In this document: piece by piece, positions 7,107 through 14,928 of the stretch | Layout: each line of letters opens with the position of its first letter | Position numbering within the stretch: the stretch's first letter is position 1 | Assembly (NCBI GenBank): GCA_023435225.1 | Contig: JAEYRX010000102.1 | Coordinates: 1 to 29,232, forward strand | Origin: Bacillota bacterium | GTDB taxonomy: Bacteria; Bacillota; UBA4882; UBA8346 | Reading direction: 5' to 3' | DNA length: 29,232 bases | Notes under the pieces: generated by a model | Seen by the model: only the letters and a program-made list of their open reading frames with translations | Database searches by the model: none | What the model was told of the DNA's origin: nothing | Translations under genes and position numbers: made by a program

Positions 7107-8729
7107 TTAAATGGATTTAATCTGATATTTATTAAGATTATTAATAATCTTGAATGCTTTCTTATTGCCTTTATATAAGGATTTAAATATTTTGAAATTT
7201 CTGTCATGTACAAACTTATTGGCGGGATTTGGAAAGTATACTTCTTTGACTTTAATGAGTTTTTTAGCGTCCTCAACCTTTTCCTGCAGGCCAAGTCCTA
7301 CAGCGACTATCACCGCAGCGCCTAAAGCTCCCACATTCTGAGGGCTATCAACTGTTTCAATTTCACATCCGAGTATATCGGATATGATCTGACAAGTTAG
7401 GGGCGCCAATGCGCCACCACCAACAAACCGAATGACCTTTGATGTTTTGACTTTTCTTCTTTGAGCCTCAAGCTGCCATCTCAAATGATAACAGATTCCT
7501 TCAACAACTGCATGAATTAAATCCCTTTTTCCCGTTTCCAGACTAATATTAAAAAACATTCCCCGGGCATTTGGATCTTCAAACGGGCAACGGTTTCCAT
7601 GGAGCCACGGAGTAAAAATAACTCCATTGCTGCCCGCAGGGACATTTTTTATTTCTTCCAACATATAATCATATAAATTTACATAAATACTTTCCAGAGA
7701 ATCAGCTACACACACCTTTTGAAGATAAACATTTATCTCATCTAATGCAAGATGATCTTTTACCCATTCAAGACATTTACCTGCTGTTTCAAGCTCGGCA
7801 AAATAATTGAAAGAGTTATCATCAGCCCCAACAATCGAAGCTATCATTGATGAAATATCCACTACCCGTCTTTTAACAACAGTTGAAACCCATCCGGAAG
7901 TGCCTGAATATATATGAGTACTTCCTTCGCCAACCGCGCCTGCTCCTACCCCTATCAGTGAGGCATCACCACCGCCACCAAACACAGGTGTTCCCTCTTT
8001 TAAGTGCAGCTGTTCCGCCGCTTTTTTAGTTAACCGCCCAACCATATCGGTACAGCTGACTATTCTGGGGAGATGCTCCATAATAACACCCAACATCCGG
8101 CACATTTCCCTGCTAAAACAATTTTTACCTTTCCGGGTATCATATAGCAGTGTTGCAAAAGCGCTATCTTTTGTCATAACAAATTGGCCGGTACATTTAC
8201 ATATTAAGAATTCTTTTACGTCCAGCCATTTATAAACTCGTTTAAAGTTGTCGGGTTCGTTCCGCTCCACCCATTTATATTTCCAAACAGGGTCTTTTAC
8301 GCTTGCTGCGACTGCGCCGGTAATTTTAATCGATTTAAACAACTTGAAAATATTTACGCCGGAAATTTTAACCCCATCGGCAATACCCTCTTTCAACTCA
8401 CGGCTCGCCCTTTGATCCATGTAACTCATAGAACGGCGCACCGGTTCACCGTTTTGGTCAACCAATACAAGTCCCTGCATTTGTGAGCAAAATGAAATCC
8501 CTCGAATTTTTTCGCTGGGAATCTTATTCTCATCAATCACTTTTTTGGTCGTATTACACATGGCATTCCACAAATCGTTGGGCTCTTGCTCGGCGCCGCC
8601 ATTTTCTTCTATGTAAAGTTTGTAACCCTCCACCGCCGATGCAATTAGAGTTATTGAATCAGCAATCTCGAAGATACAGGTTTTTATTCCCGTAGTCCCT
8701 ACATCGTAAGTAATGACATAAACACTCAT
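7107..8729 (-). CDS. FGGY-family carbohydrate kinase
   Basis: A 540-residue ATP-dependent sugar or polyol kinase of the FGGY family, closest in style to xylulokinase. The N-terminal phosphate loop DVGTTGIKT (residues 9-17) is intact. The catalytic base is probably D255 in GGGGDAS, followed by the nucleotide-binding GTSGW, and the C-terminal FVGGGALAPL is the adenosine-site motif. SMSYMDQRA matches the xylulokinase WxDxR region. GGAGG stands seven bases before the ATG. The gene lies 41 bp after the aldolase and 48 bp before the MFS gene. In this operon it should phosphorylate the sugar or ketose that the aldolase then splits; the actual substrate is unknown, and D-xylulose is not implied by context because no isomerase is present. 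Confidence 0.85.
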   Translation of the reverse strand: MSVYVITYDVGTTGIKTCIFEIADSITLIASAVEGYKLYIEENGGAEQEPNDLWNAMCNTTKKVIDENKIPSEKIRGISFCSQMQGLVLVDQNGEPVRRSMSYMDQRASRELKEGIADGVKISGVNIFKLFKSIKITGAVAASVKDPVWKYKWVERNEPDNFKRVYKWLDVKEFLICKCTGQFVMTKDSAFATLLYDTRKGKNCFSREMCRMLGVIMEHLPRIVSCTDMVGRLTKKAAEQLHLKEGTPVFGGGGDASLIGVGAGAVGEGSTHIYSGTSGWVSTVVKRRVVDISSMIASIVGADDNSFNYFAELETAGKCLEWVKDHLALDEINVYLQKVCVADSLESIYVNLYDYMLEEIKNVPAGSNGVIFTPWLHGNRCPFEDPNARGMFFNISLETGKRDLIHAVVEGICYHLRWQLEAQRRKVKTSKVIRFVGGGALAPLTCQIISDILGCEIETVDSPQNVGALGAAVIVAVGLGLQEKVEDAKKLIKVKEVYFPNPANKFVHDRNFKIFKSLYKGNKKAFKIINNLNKYQIKSI

Positions 8730-8770
8730 AAATGGCCCTCCACCATCGTATAATTTTCAATTATCACCAT

Positions 8771-9970
8771 TTATTTCATTTTACCATCACTTATCTGTTT
8801 TGAATATTTTTTTACATAAACAAACCGCATAAGTTTACTATCCAGCCAACTAATAGGCTTTACTCTTCCACAAATGGTTCCTCCGATAAAAGCTTTACAA
8901 TTCTTCTCCATTATAATATTTACGGCTGATGCGTCCCCTTCGAAGGCCCCGCAGCAAAATGCACCGTTATTTACTATAAAAACCGCCGAAGCGCTCTTCA
9001 AGGCAGCGGCTATTATTGACGGGTCATTTAAGACAGTTTTTACTTTAGTCCCTGCAATTTGTGCAAAGTCGTCAATCAGAGGATAAAGAGTGATATTGGC
9101 GCGCGATACAGTTAAAATATCAGGCGTATCTGCATGTATTATATAATTGATATTTGTGTTTTTAAGGTAAATTTCATTATGAATCTCCACTTCCTTGGGT
9201 AACTCACCACCAAGCTCTCCAAACCTAACGTTCACAGTTTCACCGTTTTTGATATACAGCTTAAACCCATTACGCGTTCTTTCACTGTTACAATACGGCC
9301 TAGGCATTTCATAATCCAAAGTTTCCGTTCGCCGGGCCAGTCGGGAAAGGGCAAACTGTCTTAGCTTATCGGGTTCAAAACTTTTCATTTGGCTTATTTT
9401 TAGGTATTGATCCACGATAAAACCATCACAGACATGCTCAAGTTCAGTAGCCACTTTGAAGGCTTCTTCAGCATCTTTCCCAAAACAAACCGCCCCATGA
9501 TTCTTCATAATGACAGCATTTCCCTTTGACCGTTGCAAAGCATCCGATACTCCGTCACGCAACTTTTTGGTTCCAGGAAGGCCATAAGATGCACAAATTA
9601 TCTCATCTCCAAGCAGCTTATTAGTAAAACCGGGCTTTATCGAATCTAATCCTAAAGTGCTTATCACCGATGCATTGTCTTGATGGGTATGAATAACAAA
9701 ATTAATATCCGGGTCATGCTTATAAACATCGGCATGGATCCCTTTTTCCGATGAAGGCTTAATATTTCCGCTATAACTACAATCTAAAATCGCCACGGTA
9801 ACAATTTCATCAGGTGTTAGCGACATATAATCTCTGCCGCTTGGGGTTATCGCAAAATGGGACTCACTGATCCGGCAACTTACATTGCCCCAGGTCCGTG
9901 CGATAAGTCCCGACTCAACAAGCCTTTTTCCAGCCGCTACAACACTTTCCTTTGCATCCTTATCAGTCAT
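8771..9970 (-). CDS. Tandem class II aldolase/adducin-domain protein
   Basis: A 399-residue protein with two aldolase-II domains, against the usual 210-250 residues for one. Domain 1 (about 1-205) looks active: GNVS at 28-31, the E75 region, HTH at 94-96 and the third metal ligand H158 in KNHGAV, as in fuculose- and ribulose-phosphate aldolases and epimerases. Domain 2 (about 230-390) keeps the fold pattern (YIIHADTPDI, VNNGAFCCG), but the second histidine and the NHG histidine are replaced, so it is probably catalytically dead and structural or regulatory. AAGGAGG lies five bases before the ATG. It is 30 bp after the aminotransferase in the same operon. The likely role is retro-aldol cleavage of a phosphorylated sugar made by the FGGY kinase. 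Confidence 0.85.
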   Translation of the reverse strand: MTDKDAKESVVAAGKRLVESGLIARTWGNVSCRISESHFAITPSGRDYMSLTPDEIVTVAILDCSYSGNIKPSSEKGIHADVYKHDPDINFVIHTHQDNASVISTLGLDSIKPGFTNKLLGDEIICASYGLPGTKKLRDGVSDALQRSKGNAVIMKNHGAVCFGKDAEEAFKVATELEHVCDGFIVDQYLKISQMKSFEPDKLRQFALSRLARRTETLDYEMPRPYCNSERTRNGFKLYIKNGETVNVRFGELGGELPKEVEIHNEIYLKNTNINYIIHADTPDILTVSRANITLYPLIDDFAQIAGTKVKTVLNDPSIIAAALKSASAVFIVNNGAFCCGAFEGDASAVNIIMEKNCKAFIGGTICGRVKPISWLDSKLMRFVYVKKYSKQISDGKMK

Positions 9971-10000
9971 GATAGCCTCCTTAGCTAAGCCGAAGAAATG

Positions 10001-11476
10001 CTACGCTTTTACGGCAATATTTTTAAATACTTTTTCAAACCTAATAAGTACATCATCTATCATTTCATCGGTATATGCGGCGCTAGTATAAAGCCTACTG
10101 CCGGCAAGCGTTACAATCCCCTCAGCCATATATGCCGCACCCATATGCTCCATTTCTTTCTTTCGGGCGGAAGTTTCATCTAATATTCGAGGAATTTGCC
10201 ATGGTTTTGACCAGTTGATTGAAAAATGCATTGTTCCAACTGTTTCAAGATGGCAAATTGATCCTTGGTTAAAAGCTACAAATGGCAGGTCATATTTTTT
10301 AATAAGTTTCTGTAAACCTTCGGTAAGTTTGTCGCCCATCAGACCGGCTTTCTGTGCCGCATTTGTCCGCTCTATTTCACACAAGGTGTAATATCCGGCA
10401 ACGCAGCTCAGGGGATTAGCCGCCATTGTACCACCGATGAGAGCCTTCTTTTGTTTAGGTCCACCTGCAATTCCTGCCGCCAGATATTTCATATATTCTT
10501 TCTTGCCGCCAAGACCACCCGCCCCAGGATACCCGCCTGCCACTACCTTCCCGAATATTGTTAAGTCGGGACTGACGTCAAAATAGCCTTGGGCGCCGCC
10601 CATACCGATTCTAAATCCCGTTACCACCTCATCAAATATGAGAAGTGCTCCGTATTTCCGGCAGAGAGCCTCTACTCCTTTATTAAAATCCTTATCGACC
10701 GGTGTTGTTCCGCTTTCAGGACCAACCGGCTCAATCATCACTGCAGCGGTGCCTCCGCGCCAACGATTAGCTTTCAGTTTTCTTTCAAGGTCTTTTAAAT
10801 CATCAGGGAAGAATTCCTGTGTGTTCTTAAATATGTAACGAGGTACTCCGTGTGCTTGAGTCCATCTGGAACCGGGAATACGTATTCCGTAAGCAAGCTG
10901 ATCGCTCCAGCCGTGATAAGCTCCACCCATTTTAATAATATTTTTCTTTTTAGTTGCCAGTCGTGCGACCCTGATAGCAGCCATACAAGCCTCTGTGCCC
11001 GATCCCAGCATTCTGAACATCTCAACTGTTTTCATATTATCAGAGATTTTTTTGGCAATTTTATACTCAAATTCATGGAAAAGTCCTGTAGATGGTCCAC
11101 ATTTATTTAACAATTCAATTACTTTACTCCGGACCTCTATGGGGTTGCTTCCCAAAATCGTTGGACCGCCCGCCTGAAGGAAATCATAATACTTATTGCC
11201 GTCAATGTCATATAAGTAAGCGCCTTCAGCCTTGGTAAACACCAATGGAAATGGATAATTAAAAGCCAGGTTGTGTTGAACCCCTCCGGGGATTATATTC
11301 TTGGCTTCTTCAATCATTTGTTTTGACTTGGGGCATTTTTTTTCAAAATATTCTTCCTCATAAACCTTCAAGACATCAGGCCTGACACTATAAATCGGTT
11401 TGGCAATTAAATCGTCAAGCTGCTTATTAATTTCAGCGGCATTCGGGTAATTTGATATTGCAAATTTGTTTTCCAT
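10001..11476 (-). CDS. Class III aminotransferase (glutamate-1-semialdehyde aminomutase-like)
   Basis: A PLP-dependent fold-type I enzyme of 491 residues, about 60 longer than HemL because of an N-terminal extension. GSGTEA (158-163) binds cofactor phosphate, FDEVVTGFR (281-289) carries the pyridine-nitrogen Asp282, and TIFGKVVAGGYP places the Schiff-base lysine at K310. The family resembles HemL, but the gene lies first in a TetR-controlled operon with an aldolase, a kinase and a transporter and no haem genes, so a catabolic transamination of an amino sugar, amino alcohol or amino acid aldehyde is more likely. GGGAGG lies five bases before the ATG. The operon promoter is about 90 bp upstream. 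Confidence 0.85.
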   Translation of the reverse strand: MENKFAISNYPNAAEINKQLDDLIAKPIYSVRPDVLKVYEEEYFEKKCPKSKQMIEEAKNIIPGGVQHNLAFNYPFPLVFTKAEGAYLYDIDGNKYYDFLQAGGPTILGSNPIEVRSKVIELLNKCGPSTGLFHEFEYKIAKKISDNMKTVEMFRMLGSGTEACMAAIRVARLATKKKNIIKMGGAYHGWSDQLAYGIRIPGSRWTQAHGVPRYIFKNTQEFFPDDLKDLERKLKANRWRGGTAAVMIEPVGPESGTTPVDKDFNKGVEALCRKYGALLIFDEVVTGFRIGMGGAQGYFDVSPDLTIFGKVVAGGYPGAGGLGGKKEYMKYLAAGIAGGPKQKKALIGGTMAANPLSCVAGYYTLCEIERTNAAQKAGLMGDKLTEGLQKLIKKYDLPFVAFNQGSICHLETVGTMHFSINWSKPWQIPRILDETSARKKEMEHMGAAYMAEGIVTLAGSRLYTSAAYTDEMIDDVLIRFEKVFKNIAVKA

Positions 11477-11535
11477 GTTTACCTCCCATTATATTATCGG
11501 CTAAGTTCAAATAATGGTAATCCCTTTTGTTGGTC

Positions 11536-11551
11536 GAGTGACTACTCGCTC
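11536..11551. promoter_or_regulatory. TetR operator at the aminotransferase operon
   Basis: GAGTGACTACTCGCTC is an imperfect 16-bp dyad (six of eight pairs). It shares GAGTGAMTACTC with the dyad in the tetR promoter at 12405-12420 and resembles the Bacillus FadR-type consensus. It lies just downstream of the -10 box, over the expected transcription start, where bound repressor would block initiation. Confidence 0.65.
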
Positions 11552-11560
11552 GTTAATATG

Positions 11561-11589
11561 AGTTTATCACCTATTTTTTGGATAGTCAA
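11561..11589 (-). promoter_or_regulatory. Sigma-A-type promoter of the aminotransferase operon
   Basis: On the minus strand TTGACT (11584-11589) and TAAACT (11561-11566) are separated by exactly 17 bases. The predicted start falls inside or beside the 11536-11551 dyad, leaving a leader of roughly 75-80 nt before the aminotransferase ATG. Confidence 0.65.
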
Positions 11590-11667
11590 TAAATATAGCA
11601 GTTTATAAAATGTGATTACGTTGCCAAACAATTATTAAAATTCATAAAAAACAATATCAAACAAGCT

Positions 11668-12348
11668 CTATTTAATAGATATGGCTGTTCTGATAAACTT
11701 CATTATACTTTGCTCGACACTTTCAATATTATCAATTCTCTCTTCTCCCAAAAATATTTTCATCCTCTCCTTATAATAATCAGAAGAAAATGAAAACTGA
11801 TACATCATCAAAAGATTATCAATACAATAGGCGATAACCTTCTCATCAATACCGCGGCTAACTCCCCCTTCTTCTTGTGCTTGTTTGATTATATTATTGA
11901 AACGTTCAGAAGTAATTGTTTCAATCTTATTTGAAAGCTTATAAGACATTTGGGAAAGCGCTTGAGTTGTGATGTCGAGGTAAATTTGGTTCAACTGCGG
12001 ATTTTGGATAGCGAATACTCTGGCAGCTATCAACATTTGTTCTATATAATCAAAAATACCACTACTATTTTCAGTAGCATCTTTTATTATTTTTTCCAAT
12101 AGAATGTAGGCATTATTTACAATAGATAGAAATAAATCCTCTTTCGATGCAAAATAGCTGTACATCGAGCCTATACTTATATTAGCATTTTTGGCAATGT
12201 CATTTATACTGGTAGCATTATAACCCTTAGCGGCGAATTCATTAATTGCAACTTCAAGCACCTTTTGTCTCCGATCTGCTGAGGTTTTATCAAAAGTATC
12301 TTTATGAAATTTATTATTATGCTTATTTTTAGAAATATTCTCCGCCAT
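11668..12348 (-). CDS. TetR/AcrR-family transcriptional repressor
   Basis: A 226-residue regulator. After a basic, poorly ordered 25-residue N terminus, residues 27-75 form the TetR helix-turn-helix (EFAAKGYNATSINDIAKNA, then GSMYSYFASKEDLF). The remaining helical part is the ligand and dimer domain and has no recognisable specificity signature. GGAGG precedes the ATG. The gene lies 190 bp upstream of the aminotransferase operon on the same strand. Its own promoter and the operon promoter carry the same dyad, so autorepression and repression of the operon, relieved by a pathway metabolite or an acyl-type ligand, is the straightforward model. Confidence 0.88.
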   Translation of the reverse strand: MAENISKNKHNNKFHKDTFDKTSADRRQKVLEVAINEFAAKGYNATSINDIAKNANISIGSMYSYFASKEDLFLSIVNNAYILLEKIIKDATENSSGIFDYIEQMLIAARVFAIQNPQLNQIYLDITTQALSQMSYKLSNKIETITSERFNNIIKQAQEEGGVSRGIDEKVIAYCIDNLLMMYQFSFSSDYYKERMKIFLGEERIDNIESVEQSIMKFIRTAISIK

Positions 12349-12389
12349 ATATTCCTCCGTTTAATTCACGGTCTTGCTTATTTAATTCC

Positions 12390-12418
12390 ATTATACAACC
12401 AATAGAGTGAATACTCAA
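12390..12418 (-). promoter_or_regulatory. Sigma-A-type promoter of tetR
   Basis: On the minus strand TTGAGT (12413-12418) and a consensus TATAAT (12390-12395) are separated by 17 bases. The -35 box and spacer are covered by the TetR dyad, which implies autoregulation. Confidence 0.7.
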
Positions 12419-12428
12419 TCTATTGAGT
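12405..12428. promoter_or_regulatory. TetR operator in the tetR promoter (overlapping dyads)
   Basis: GAGTGAATACTCAATC (12405-12420) matches the operon dyad at 11536-11551 in architecture. A second, perfect palindrome ACTCAAT-CT-ATTGAGT (12413-12428) overlaps its right half, so two repressor dimers, or two alternative registers, could bind here. Confidence 0.65.
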
Positions 12429-12473
12429 GTGTTAATCGCCTCCAGTATGATTGCCTCTAACCTTTTACCTTAT

Positions 12474-12517
12474 AAAAATAGAGACCCCATTGATAACAAT
12501 GGGATCTCTATTTTTTC
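12474..12517. terminator. Bidirectional rho-independent terminator
   Basis: A 19-bp stem with a single mismatch (AAAAATAGAGACCCCATTG with its partner after an ATAA loop) is flanked by A and T runs. It lies 3' of the lipoprotein gene and upstream of tetR, so it ends the lipoprotein transcript and insulates tetR. Confidence 0.88.
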
Positions 12518-12574
12518 AAAACCAAATCGAACTCATCGATGGTTAAATATATGCGAGACGGGATGGTAATATAC

Positions 12575-13645
12575 CTAATTTCTTTGTTCAATGTAATAAC
12601 GCTGTATAAACTGTCCATCAACGTCTTTCATTTTACACCGGACTCTTTTCGACGTAGCATTAGTTTTATTGAAGACAATCATATTTTGCGACATATCCTC
12701 CGGTAAGCTTGAAAGTTCATTACTGCGCAAGGATCTTATTGCGAAATAACTGCTGATAAACTCCGGAAACTGTTTTTCACTTACGGCTTCTATATAAATT
12801 ACAATGTAAGAAATATTTCCACCACATAGGTTAAGTAGAAGTTCCCTTTCCTTTTCGGATAATATAAAAGAATTTTCTTTTGATCCAAATCCTACATAAT
12901 GAGGATTATTTTCATTATCTAATGCTTCTATATGTATGTTATATTCATCACAAATTGTTGCATCCCATGATAATGAAACAGTGCTTTGTGCTCCTTTTAT
13001 CCAAGCATCCAAATCTCCTCCCGGTACAAGGGTAAGCCCGGTAACTTCTTTTCCCGGACAAGTTAAAGTAGCGGAAAAGGTTCCGATGAGGTTATGCTCA
13101 AAAACGATATTAACTTTATCTCCTGGGCTAATAGAAACATCAGCACTATATAACCTGTGCCCATCAAATGTTAATGATGTCGCATTTACTAAAAATTTTG
13201 CATTATCATAATATAATAGTTCCTCTGGAAAACCGGTTTGGTCATGCTCCATTTTACTCATAATACCTATAAAATTGTATGAACCATCATCATTAGGCAA
13301 GCCGGACAAGTAAAAAGCATTTTCTTTTGCAAAATAAGCATGTAAACGCTTATTAGAATCCATAATAATATTAAACGAATCATCTTCAATTAAAGAACTA
13401 ACATAACCCTTTGAACTGTCTTGCCAATTACTAAAAATTGATCCTGCATCCGGTTTGGCCGATAATTTTACCGAGGTTCCAGCCGGATATCTTTCCATTA
13501 CAGGACTAACAGTTACTGTTCCTGAACCGGTTTTACTTATATCAAGAGTGTACTTGTTTTTTGATCCTCCACCGCCACCGGAACCGCCACAACCAGATAG
13601 AATGAGTATTGTGAGTAAAATGATACTTAAGATTATACGTTTCAT
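12575..13645 (-). CDS. Lipoprotein with an InlB-type repeat domain
   Basis: A 356-residue surface or membrane-anchored lipoprotein. The signal peptide MKRIILSIILLTILILSGC has an ideal lipobox (LSGC, lipidated Cys19), followed by a flexible Gly/Ser spacer. Residues about 30-110 match the divergent InlB B-repeat pattern: GSGTVTVSP, YPAGTSVKLSAKPDAGSIFSNW, then IIMDSNKRLHAYF. The remainder (about 115-356) is beta-rich and not recognised; a segment around WDATICDEYNIHIEAL suggests another Ig-like module. AAGGAG lies 11 bases before the ATG. It is transcribed alone and ends at the 12474 terminator. A role in adhesion or extracellular binding is possible but unproven. Confidence 0.8.
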   Translation of the reverse strand: MKRIILSIILLTILILSGCGGSGGGGGSKNKYTLDISKTGSGTVTVSPVMERYPAGTSVKLSAKPDAGSIFSNWQDSSKGYVSSLIEDDSFNIIMDSNKRLHAYFAKENAFYLSGLPNDDGSYNFIGIMSKMEHDQTGFPEELLYYDNAKFLVNATSLTFDGHRLYSADVSISPGDKVNIVFEHNLIGTFSATLTCPGKEVTGLTLVPGGDLDAWIKGAQSTVSLSWDATICDEYNIHIEALDNENNPHYVGFGSKENSFILSEKERELLLNLCGGNISYIVIYIEAVSEKQFPEFISSYFAIRSLRSNELSSLPEDMSQNMIVFNKTNATSKRVRCKMKDVDGQFIQRYYIEQRN

Positions 13646-13805
13646 TTAATATTTAACTCCTTGAAATTAATTGATAAAAGATAGCCAGAATTTACTTAAA
13701 ACTATGTCCGCACAATTTTAATTACATAAAAACCTGATCTTATTATTATCCAGATAATGATAATTTTCCTTCAAGTTACCAAACTTTTTTCATCATTTTT
13801 ACCAA

Positions 13806-13850
13806 ACAAAAAAGCCTGCTTCCTAATTAAAGGAAGAGCTATGATTTTTT
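13806..13850 (-). terminator. Probable terminator
   Basis: On the minus strand GCTCTTCC, a short loop and GGAAGCAGGC are followed by TTTTTTG. The complementary strand also ends in a T run. It closes transcripts entering from the 13.9-15.2 kb region. The stem is closely similar to the terminator at 20763-20793. Confidence 0.6.
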
Positions 13851-13927
13851 GAACTTCACCCTTTTAACTTCAAACTTTTGAATGAGCTTTTTCAGATAGA
13901 GGAAGAAACAGAATGCCTAAAACCACT

Positions 13928-14191
13928 TTAACGCCGCAAAAAACTCTCCCGAGCTTTCTCGGCGCCAAAGAAGAATTTGTGATGCTTCGCAACGCTCCTC
14001 CACCCATCAGCCGACATCCCGGCCTGCCCTCTCCCATTTTTAAAGTGTTTTAAAATAGCAGATTCAGATGTGGGAGGGAACTGAATTCCTATAACCACCG
14101 TGCCGGTTGGCCGTCTTGATTCTTCCCACGTGATAACGGGGGAAGGCCGACGCTTGAAATCGCTTAAGCCTTTACTTTGATCGTTAAGCAC
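13928..14191 (-). CDS. Doubtful small ORF
   Basis: An 87-codon frame opening at GTG with GGGGG five bases upstream. The product is basic and shows no recognisable fold, signal peptide or membrane segment. The region has higher GC than its neighbours, and an overlapping plus-strand frame (13914 onward, about 46 codons, preceded by GAGGAAG) is equally plausible, so neither is compelling. It may be a remnant or a non-coding repeat; I would not assign a function. Confidence 0.2.
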   Translation of the reverse strand: MLNDQSKGLSDFKRRPSPVITWEESRRPTGTVVIGIQFPPTSESAILKHFKNGRGQAGMSADGWRSVAKHHKFFFGAEKARESFLRR

Positions 14192-14211
14192 GAGAGCCCC
14201 CTTGGATTAGT

Positions 14212-14250
14212 AGTCAGAAGACAGGAGCCAGGAGTCTCAGGAATCAGGAA
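14212..14250. repeat. 7-bp tandem repeat (AGYCAGG)
   Basis: The tract runs AGTCAGA-AGACAGG-AGCCAGG-AGT, then CTCAGGAATCAGGAAA, with a mostly seven-base period. It is another member of the heptamer tracts scattered between genes. Confidence 0.5.
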
Positions 14251-14301
14251 AAAATAATTGTTGGCTCTTGTACCTGGGGTGATTGGTTAAAAAAATATTC
14301 G

Positions 14302-14414
14302 AGCCGACCGGGAGATAAATCATCCGGCTATTAGATGGAAGCCCGTTGGGCTAATTTTGGCAAATATCTCAGCCCAAAACAGGGCCGGAGGTCCTTGCAT
14401 GTTTGTAGCCGGAT
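14302..14414. ncRNA. Candidate structured RNA element
   Basis: ATCCGGCTA (14322-14330) and TAGCCGGAT (14406-14414) are exact 9-bp complements enclosing two hairpins: AGCCC-GTT-GGGCT (14340-14352) and GCCC-AAAACA-GGGC (14372-14385). GAGATA (14312-14317) can also pair with TATCTC (14365-14370), which would cross the long stem and make a pseudoknot or an alternative fold. On the minus strand the AGCCGGAT segment could instead pair with downstream CGGTCGGCT just before a T run, resembling a terminator switch. The element lies 3' of the toxin gene. I do not recognise a known riboswitch or ribozyme, and the strand is not certain. Confidence 0.4.
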
Positions 14415-14426
14415 GGCTTTAGTAAG

Positions 14427-14927
14427 TTATAATTCACCAACATCTTTCAAAATTTCATTATATAGTTTCAATGATATTCTGAAATTGTTCTCAATTAACT
14501 TATCAAGCAAGGATTTTAATTCAGGTATCAGCCCTTTTATTTTAGCCATTTTTAGAATACCGGCCGTACCAATTGGCGTTAAGGAAAAACTTTCAGCGGT
14601 TTTTCTGGCGGAGGCATCGTCCATTAACACATAACTGATTCCAAGCTCCTTTGCCGCAACCATCACTGATAATTCTCCTCTATGCAGCCTACCGAGCATC
14701 ATTTCAATAAGTTTATCGTCAATAATATCATATATTAAAATTTTGTCCTCTTGTATTTTCTTTCTTAATTCTTCAGTTCCGGCCCTATTTTCTTCAAATC
14801 CGGCAACTTCTTCATATACTTGTTTTGTTATATATGTCTTATTAAAAAGCATATTTAACAGGTCAAGTTGGTTTAAGAGATTCAGCGCAATTAAAGGAGT
14901 GGCATTTGAAATTACCGAAACTTTCAT
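14427..14927 (-). CDS. DUF3368 PIN-like toxin
   Basis: A 166-residue PIN-like protein of the DUF3368 family, the usual partner of UPF0175 antitoxins. Family marks are the start VSVISNATPLIAL, then VYEEVAG, then LHRGELSVMVAAKELG, and VLMDDASARKTA, which supply the acidic residues of the presumed RNase centre. Upstream ATGs exist inside the antitoxin gene, but the ATG at 14927 follows the antitoxin TGA by one base and gives the family's normal N terminus, suggesting translational coupling. As in the family, the first PIN acidic position is asparagine (SNATP), so nuclease activity is an inference. Confidence 0.82.
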   Translation of the reverse strand: MKVSVISNATPLIALNLLNQLDLLNMLFNKTYITKQVYEEVAGFEENRAGTEELRKKIQEDKILIYDIIDDKLIEMMLGRLHRGELSVMVAAKELGISYVLMDDASARKTAESFSLTPIGTAGILKMAKIKGLIPELKSLLDKLIENNFRISLKLYNEILKDVGEL

Positions 14928-14928
14928 T

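Noticed and set aside
7107..8729. Xylulokinase of the xylosidase operon
   Set aside because: It is more than 7 kb from that operon, under a different promoter and repressor, and no xylose isomerase is present.
10001..11476. HemL, glutamate-1-semialdehyde aminomutase of haem synthesis
   Set aside because: Family resemblance is real, but the protein is longer and the gene lies in a TetR-controlled operon with aldolase, kinase and transporter, without haem genes.
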